DNA of 11,392 nucleotides, from positions 1 to 11,392 of the forward strand of contig JAAZYZ010000053.1 in NCBI GenBank assembly GCA_014239355.1. The letters run 5' to 3'. The position numbers and the translations under genes are program-made. The notes beneath the pieces are model-generated. The model saw only the letters and a program-made list of their open reading frames with translations, had not been told where the DNA came from and searched no databases. The DNA comes from Fidelibacterota bacterium. GTDB lineage: Bacteria > Marinisomatota > Marinisomatia > SCGC-AAA003-L08 > TMED6. Below are positions 7,392-11,392 of the stretch, one piece after another; position 1 is the first letter of the stretch; every line of letters starts with the position of its first letter.

Positions 7392-8459
7392 CTAAACCTC
7401 ATCAAAGAATAATGGTTTTAGACATTGAATCTTATCCTCATAGGAATTTGGATATAAAAACCATTCCGTAATCGCTAATGAACTTAACAATGAATTTCCA
7501 TCTTGTGGAGTGAAGCAGTAACCCATTATTTCATTTTCATTTCTAACCGCTAATGAAGATCTAGCAACAACAGCTTGATTTAGTATTCTACCATAATGGC
7601 CATAATCCCTACCAAAAGAAAATACTTCATTGGAGTTTATTTTATCAGTAATAGCTATTCTATCATTTGCTTCTAATTTATTAATAACTTCTTCAATAGT
7701 ATTTTTTTTCTTAACTATTAAATGAAAATATAAAATATGCATGTATTGTGTGTTAATTTTCATCGCTGATGAAAATAAGTCCAAATTAAGATCAAGAGTT
7801 TCAAAAAGTTTAGCAGCATCTCTGGCATGATGGGTTCCATACACAGGGTCTTTATGGGCCCCTACCTGAGGAGAAGGAATGAAATTTTTAGCTTGGCTAA
7901 CATCGTTTGCTCTACGAATCAAATTAAATCTACCATTAATTAAATTATCTTTACCATCTTTAAGAGCAAGAGTATCAGTTATAACAGATAAATTATGAGT
8001 ATTACAAGATACAACATGAATAAATTTATCTTCTCCATGAATAAGAGTGTTATCATTAATACCCCTTGCATACATTTTACCAAATCCAAATTCTGAGCCT
8101 TGAGCTACAAAACCTAATGTGTTATGAGAATATTTTTCATAATATTGATTTTTATTTTTATGGCCATACCCAGTAGGTGTACAATCTATAACTACAGAAG
8201 CGCGATCTAAAGCTTCCTCAGTTGTGAATTCAGGTTTTAAATTTATATCTTGAAAACCTTCAAACTTTTCTTTATTAGTACTTAATCTAGCGCCTCTCTT
8301 TAATAAATTTATAACTTTTGTTTTATCTGATGATAAGGGGGTATTTTTATGAAAAGTTACCTCATCTATACCTAATTCTTCTTTAAAATCACATAATAAA
8401 CCAATAAGAGGTTCTCCAATCGTACCAGTACCTACAACATGAACTATTTTACGTGCCAT
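7392..8459 (-). CDS. Archaeal-type (type II) glyceraldehyde-3-phosphate dehydrogenase homologue
   Basis: The 355-residue protein has the domain plan of the archaeal NAD(P)-dependent phosphorylating GAPDH. It shows a Rossmann fold (VHVVGTGTIGEPL, 6-18), a segment like the archaeal cofactor loop (HKNTP, 37-41) and VVIDCTPTGYGHKNK (89-103). The catalytic segment VSCNTH holds Cys152, and IRRANDVSQAKNFIPSP runs 181-197. A His pair (210-211, GTHHARDA) matches the archaeal HHGPD. The catalytic Cys and His are therefore kept. The archaeal SCNTT has become SCNTH, so the residue after the Thr near the phosphate/substrate site differs and the true substrate may not be glyceraldehyde-3-phosphate. The protein is somewhat longer than archaeal enzymes (about 340). 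The start ATG has AAAGGAG ten bases upstream, overlapping the end of the GCS2 gene. It ends in TAG. The family assignment is fairly secure, the reaction is not. Confidence 0.75.
   Translation of the reverse strand: MARKIVHVVGTGTIGEPLIGLLCDFKEELGIDEVTFHKNTPLSSDKTKVINLLKRGARLSTNKEKFEGFQDINLKPEFTTEEALDRASVVIDCTPTGYGHKNKNQYYEKYSHNTLGFVAQGSEFGFGKMYARGINDNTLIHGEDKFIHVVSCNTHNLSVITDTLALKDGKDNLINGRFNLIRRANDVSQAKNFIPSPQVGAHKDPVYGTHHARDAAKLFETLDLNLDLFSSAMKINTQYMHILYFHLIVKKKNTIEEVINKLEANDRIAITDKINSNEVFSFGRDYGHYGRILNQAVVARSSLAVRNENEIMGYCFTPQDGNSLLSSLAITEWFLYPNSYEDKIQCLKPLFFDEV
7397..7400 (-). promoter_or_regulatory. Shine-Dalgarno supporting the AUU start of tilS
   Basis: The minus strand reads GAGG-TTTAGAT-ATT. 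The GAGG lies seven bases before the ATT at 7389, a near-ideal distance, inside the last codons of the dehydrogenase gene. It is the only good ribosome-binding site near the tilS 5' end. Confidence 0.55.
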
Positions 8460-8469
8460 TTTCTTTTAA

Positions 8470-8476
8470 CTCCTTT
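8470..8476 (-). promoter_or_regulatory. Ribosome binding site of the GAPDH-like gene
   Basis: AAAGGAG on the minus strand begins immediately after the upstream gene's TAA and lies ten bases before the ATG at 8459. It is one of the two strongest Shine-Dalgarno sequences in the window, so this gene is probably well translated independently of its neighbour. Confidence 0.6.
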
Positions 8477-9577
8477 TTAAAAATCAACATTATTAATTAA
8501 AAATAATTTTAAACCTTCATAACCATGCTTATTATAAACATCAATCTGAGCATCACATTCACTACCATTATTTAAAATAGACTCAATACCTTCAATAATA
8601 TCTTCATCACCAAAAATTTTTAATGCTTCCAATGAATACTCATACATACTAAGAATCAATTCCTTCATAGTTAAAATATTATCTGAAACCTCATCATAAA
8701 TTAATGAATCAAAATCAAATCTAGAAGCTTTCCATAAAGAATCATTTAAAAATTCAACAGATAAATCTTCAAAAAGTTTTCCCTTTTTAAAATCAATAAA
8801 ACTAGTATACGCTAAAGCTCGACACAATGAAGATAAAATTCTTACATTTTCTAGTGACCTTTGTGCATCACATACCCTAAATTCTACAGTTTTATAATCT
8901 AGGTGAGGTCTAATTTTCCACCAAACATGCCTATTCTTAACTATAGATTTAGATGCAATAAGCTTATCATTGTAATCAAGGTAATCTGATAGTAAATTAA
9001 ATTTATTTGGAATATTCGTTCTTGGAAAGGCACCAAACTGCATCGTTCTAGAAGATCTCATTTTTGTTAATTGACCATCAAAAAATGGAGAATTAGCAGA
9101 TAAAGCTAAAAGTGGCCCAATCCATCGTCTCAGACCATTCATAACATTTACTGAATATTCAAATTCAGGAATAGTGATATGCATGTGAGTTGAGAAGGTT
9201 ATATTCCTCTGAGCATAATATCCAAGTTGATTGCTTACCCAATCATAAGACTCATTTTTGATAAAATTTTGTTCATTTGCTTTTGCAGTAGGATGCGTTC
9301 CACTTATACCTATAGAAAAATCATTATTTTGACCTAAATCCTTTAGTTTTGACCTTAAGCTAGAAAGTTCTTTAATCGCATTTCTTATATCATAATGCAC
9401 CGATGTATTAGATTCAATTTCAGCTTCTATTAATTCAAAAGAAAATCTATCTGGTAATGATTCCTTAAAATAGTCCATAATTAGCGTTGCTCTATCAACC
9501 AAATCACCGGTTTTTGGGTTGCATATCATATACTCTTCTTCAATACCAATCGTAAATTTTTTATGCTTATTATCCAT
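8477..9577 (-). CDS. GCS2-family (YbdK-like) glutamate--cysteine ligase / carboxylate-amine ligase
   Basis: Numbered from the ATG at 9577 (366 residues), the protein has the GCS2 signatures: FTIGIEEEYMICNPKTGDLV (8-27), EAEIESNTSVH (51-61), ISGTHP (91-96), STHMHI (129-134), LLALSANSPFFDG (156-168), PRTNIPNKF (185-193), WWKIRPHLDYKTVEFRVCD (219-237). Family members activate a glutamate side-chain carboxylate with ATP and join it to an amine, as in gamma-glutamylcysteine formation, but many have unknown substrates. No glutathione synthetase gene is next to it, so a role in glutathione synthesis is not shown. The start at 9577 overlaps the mutase stop as TAATG. An ATG eight codons upstream (9601) would add MERESILL and overlap the mutase by 25 bases, and it cannot be excluded. 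The gene is followed after 17 bases by the GAPDH-like gene. Confidence 0.82.
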   Translation of the reverse strand: MDNKHKKFTIGIEEEYMICNPKTGDLVDRATLIMDYFKESLPDRFSFELIEAEIESNTSVHYDIRNAIKELSSLRSKLKDLGQNNDFSIGISGTHPTAKANEQNFIKNESYDWVSNQLGYYAQRNITFSTHMHITIPEFEYSVNVMNGLRRWIGPLLALSANSPFFDGQLTKMRSSRTMQFGAFPRTNIPNKFNLLSDYLDYNDKLIASKSIVKNRHVWWKIRPHLDYKTVEFRVCDAQRSLENVRILSSLCRALAYTSFIDFKKGKLFEDLSVEFLNDSLWKASRFDFDSLIYDEVSDNILTMKELILSMYEYSLEALKIFGDEDIIEGIESILNNGSECDAQIDVYNKHGYEGLKLFLINNVDF

Positions 9578-11217
9578 TAAAAGAATACTTTCTCTTTCCA
9601 TTCTCCAAAAACTTCCTTCATAGAATCTACTATTTCACCTAAAGTTGCATATGATTCAACGGCTTTCACTATAGCAGGCATTAAATTTTTACTAGTATTA
9701 CAACATTTTTGAATTTCTTTTAATGAACTATCTACAAGTTTTTGTTTTCTAGTCTCTTTAACTTTATTTAATCTCTGATTTTGTTCATCTTCAACTTCTT
9801 TTCTTATTTCAAGAATAGGAATTTCTATTTCTTCATTTTCTTTTATAAACTCTGTCATCCCTACAACTATTCTGTCTTTACTATCAATTTTTTTCTGATA
9901 ATCAGATGAAGCATCAGATATTTCTTTTTGAAGATAGCCTGATTCAATACATTCAATAACTCCGCCATTTTTATTAATTTCATCAAAATATTTTTGAGCA
10001 TCTGATTCAATTGAATCAGTTAATTCTTCAACATACCATGAACCTCCTAAAGGATCAATCACATTAGTCACCCCAGTTTCATATGCAATTAATTGTTGTG
10101 TTCTCAATGCAATTTCAGCTGCTTTTTCAGAAGGTAAAGCTAAAGTTTCATCCATTGAGTTAGTATGTAATGATTGTGTTCCACCTAATACTGCAGCCAT
10201 AGCTTGAAAAGAAGTACGTGCAATATTAATTTCTGGCTGTTGTGCTGTTAATGAAAAGCCTGCTGTTTGTGTATGAAATCTCAACATCAATGATTTTTCA
10301 CTTTTTGCCCCATACTTTTCTTTTAATATTTTTGACCAAATTCTTCTTGCAGCTCTATATTTTGCTATTTCTTCAAAAAAGTCTAAGTGTGAATTAAAAA
10401 AAAATGATAACCTAGGTGCAAAATCATCAATTTTTAAACCAACATCTAAAGCATGGTCTATATACGTAAATCCATTAGCTAAAGTAAAAGCTAATTCTTG
10501 AGCAGCTGTAGAGCCTGCTTCACGAATATGATAACCAGAAATTGAAATAGTGTTATATTTTGGCATATTGTCATTACAAAAAGACATCATATCAGTAATT
10601 ACTCGAACTGATTCTTTAGGTGGAAATATCCACTCTTTTTGAGCAATATATTCTTTCAAAATATCATTTTGAAGAGTTCCTCTTAATTGACTTATATCTA
10701 CACCCTGTTTTTTTGCAACAGCCACATAAAATGCAAAAACTATCATTGCCGGACCATTAATTGTCATGGAAACACTCACTTTAGAAAGATCAATACCATC
10801 AAAAAGAATTTCCATATCTTCTAAATTAGAGATTGACACACCACAATGACCAACTTCACCTATTGAAAATTCATGATCAGGATCATATCCCATTAATGTT
10901 GGCATATCAAATGCTACAGAAAGACCTGTTTGTCCATTTTTTAATAAAAACTTAAATCTTTCATTAGTTTCTTTAGGGCTTCCAAACCCTGCAAATTGTC
11001 TCATTGTCCACAATTTACCTCTATACAAATTAGCATGGATGCCTCGAGTGTAAGGATATTGACCTGGAAAACCTAATTTTTGAATGTAGTCTTGGCTTAA
11101 TTTATCGGGATAATATAATAATTCATTTCTTTTACCTGAAACAGTATCAAAATTATATTCACGTTCTGAACTAGTTTCAACATCTTTTTTCCACTTTTTT
11201 AAATTATCTTTACCCAA
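9577..11217 (-). CDS. icmA: Acyl-CoA mutase large subunit, isobutyryl-CoA mutase (IcmA) type
   Basis: Adenosylcobalamin-dependent carbon-skeleton mutase, probably interconverting isobutyryl-CoA and n-butyryl-CoA. The 546 residues cover the TIM-barrel substrate domain (YPYTRG 54-59, LWTMRQFAGFG 69-79, SVAFDMPTLMGYD 100-112, GYHIREAG 228-235, SLTAQQPEINIART 322-335, GGTQSLHTNSMDE 345-357). There is no cobalamin-binding DxHxxG domain, so a separate small subunit is needed. Aligned by eye to Propionibacterium methylmalonyl-CoA mutase, Tyr89 is Phe75 and Arg207 is Gln193 (KEYIAQKEW). This is the pair that distinguishes isobutyryl-CoA mutase from methylmalonyl-CoA mutase. His244 is kept as His230. 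The start is TTG, with AGGAG nine bases upstream, one base after the dxs stop. Automatic annotation would probably call it methylmalonyl-CoA mutase. The family is certain, the substrate is inferred. Confidence 0.88.
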   Translation of the reverse strand: MGKDNLKKWKKDVETSSEREYNFDTVSGKRNELLYYPDKLSQDYIQKLGFPGQYPYTRGIHANLYRGKLWTMRQFAGFGSPKETNERFKFLLKNGQTGLSVAFDMPTLMGYDPDHEFSIGEVGHCGVSISNLEDMEILFDGIDLSKVSVSMTINGPAMIVFAFYVAVAKKQGVDISQLRGTLQNDILKEYIAQKEWIFPPKESVRVITDMMSFCNDNMPKYNTISISGYHIREAGSTAAQELAFTLANGFTYIDHALDVGLKIDDFAPRLSFFFNSHLDFFEEIAKYRAARRIWSKILKEKYGAKSEKSLMLRFHTQTAGFSLTAQQPEINIARTSFQAMAAVLGGTQSLHTNSMDETLALPSEKAAEIALRTQQLIAYETGVTNVIDPLGGSWYVEELTDSIESDAQKYFDEINKNGGVIECIESGYLQKEISDASSDYQKKIDSKDRIVVGMTEFIKENEEIEIPILEIRKEVEDEQNQRLNKVKETRKQKLVDSSLKEIQKCCNTSKNLMPAIVKAVESYATLGEIVDSMKEVFGEWKEKVFF

Positions 11218-11218
11218 T

Positions 11219-11392
11219 TTAATTATCTCCTAAGCTATCATTTATATAGTTATTAATCAAATTTATTAAAGATTTAGTATTTAATCCTACCAAATCAAGT
11301 AATTCTTGTCTAGTTCCATGCTCAATATAAGAATCTGGCACACCCATAGATTCAACTTTAATCTTATCACGTTTACAATAATCTAATACGGA
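11219..11392 (-). CDS. dxs: 1-deoxy-D-xylulose-5-phosphate synthase, C-terminal fragment (runs off the right edge)
   Basis: Fifty-seven codons and a TAA stop are visible. The segment KVESMGVPDSYIEHGTRQEL followed by LDLVGLNTKSLINLI matches the C-terminus of Dxs, where Gly-hydrophobic-Pro-Asp-x-(Y/F)-Ile-x-(H/Q)-Gly-Thr and a following (L)GLD/N-type helix are conserved. Dxs is a thiamine-diphosphate enzyme that joins pyruvate and glyceraldehyde-3-phosphate in the first step of the MEP isoprenoid pathway. The catalytic and cofactor domains lie outside the window. The last codons overlap the ribosome-binding site of the mutase gene, whose TTG start is one base past the stop. A transketolase-like paralogue is possible but less likely given the match. 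Confidence 0.85.
   Translation of the reverse strand, partial: SVLDYCKRDKIKVESMGVPDSYIEHGTRQELLDLVGLNTKSLINLINNYINDSLGDN
11227..11231 (-). promoter_or_regulatory. Shine-Dalgarno that supports the TTG start of the mutase gene
   Basis: AGGAG on the minus strand lies nine bases before the TTG at 11217, embedded in the last Leu-Gly-Asp codons of dxs. No in-frame ATG exists nearby, and the only ATG just upstream (minus-strand ATGATAGCTTAG) stops at once. This fixes the TTG as the likely start. Confidence 0.65.

Noticed and set aside
9577..11217. Calling the mutase a methylmalonyl-CoA mutase.
   Set aside because: The Arg that holds the methylmalonyl carboxylate is replaced by Gln and the active-site Tyr by Phe, which fits isobutyryl-CoA mutase better.

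Overview
The window is about 11.4 kb of strongly AT-rich DNA (roughly 70% A+T by eye) in which every gene reads leftwards on the minus strand. In order of transcription it holds: the 3' end of dxs; an acyl-CoA mutase large subunit of the isobutyryl-CoA mutase type; a GCS2-family glutamate-cysteine-ligase-like protein; an archaeal-type (type II) glyceraldehyde-3-phosphate dehydrogenase homologue; tilS; hpt; ftsH; folP; prfB; lysS; and the 5' end of an ABC transporter permease that looks like LolC/LolE. No stretch longer than 21 bases separates any two genes. Junctions are stop/start overlaps (TAATG, ATGA), one-base gaps (TAA-A-TTG, TAA-A-ATG), or spacers of 17 to 21 bases. I see no rRNA, tRNA, CRISPR array, insertion sequence, promoter or terminator, so the whole window reads as the inside of one long transcription unit.

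The left two thirds (tilS-hpt-ftsH-folP-prfB-lysS) is a housekeeping cluster: tRNA-Ile lysidine synthesis, purine salvage, membrane proteolysis, folate synthesis, peptide release and lysyl-tRNA synthesis. The order tilS-hpt-ftsH ... folP ... lysS also occurs in Firmicutes such as Bacillus subtilis, so it is an old arrangement. The right third is metabolic: isoprenoid precursor synthesis (dxs), a B12-dependent carbon-skeleton mutase, an ATP-dependent ligase family and a phosphorylating-dehydrogenase-like protein.

The organism is a bacterium and probably Gram-negative, because the partial gene after lysS resembles the lipoprotein-releasing permeases. The AT richness, tight packing and gene set fit an uncultivated, streamlined, possibly marine lineage. 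A member of the FCB group such as Marinimicrobia (SAR406) is a guess from remembered gene order, not something the sequence proves.

Three observations stand out. tilS has no ATG, GTG or TTG that keeps its catalytic PP-loop, and the best start is an AUU codon seven bases after a GAGG Shine-Dalgarno. The mutase carries the Phe/Gln active-site pair of isobutyryl-CoA mutase rather than the Tyr/Arg of methylmalonyl-CoA mutase. The archaeal-type GAPDH homologue sits directly behind a GCS2 ligase and has a changed residue next to its catalytic Cys. A 12-bp perfect hairpin also lies inside ftsH.
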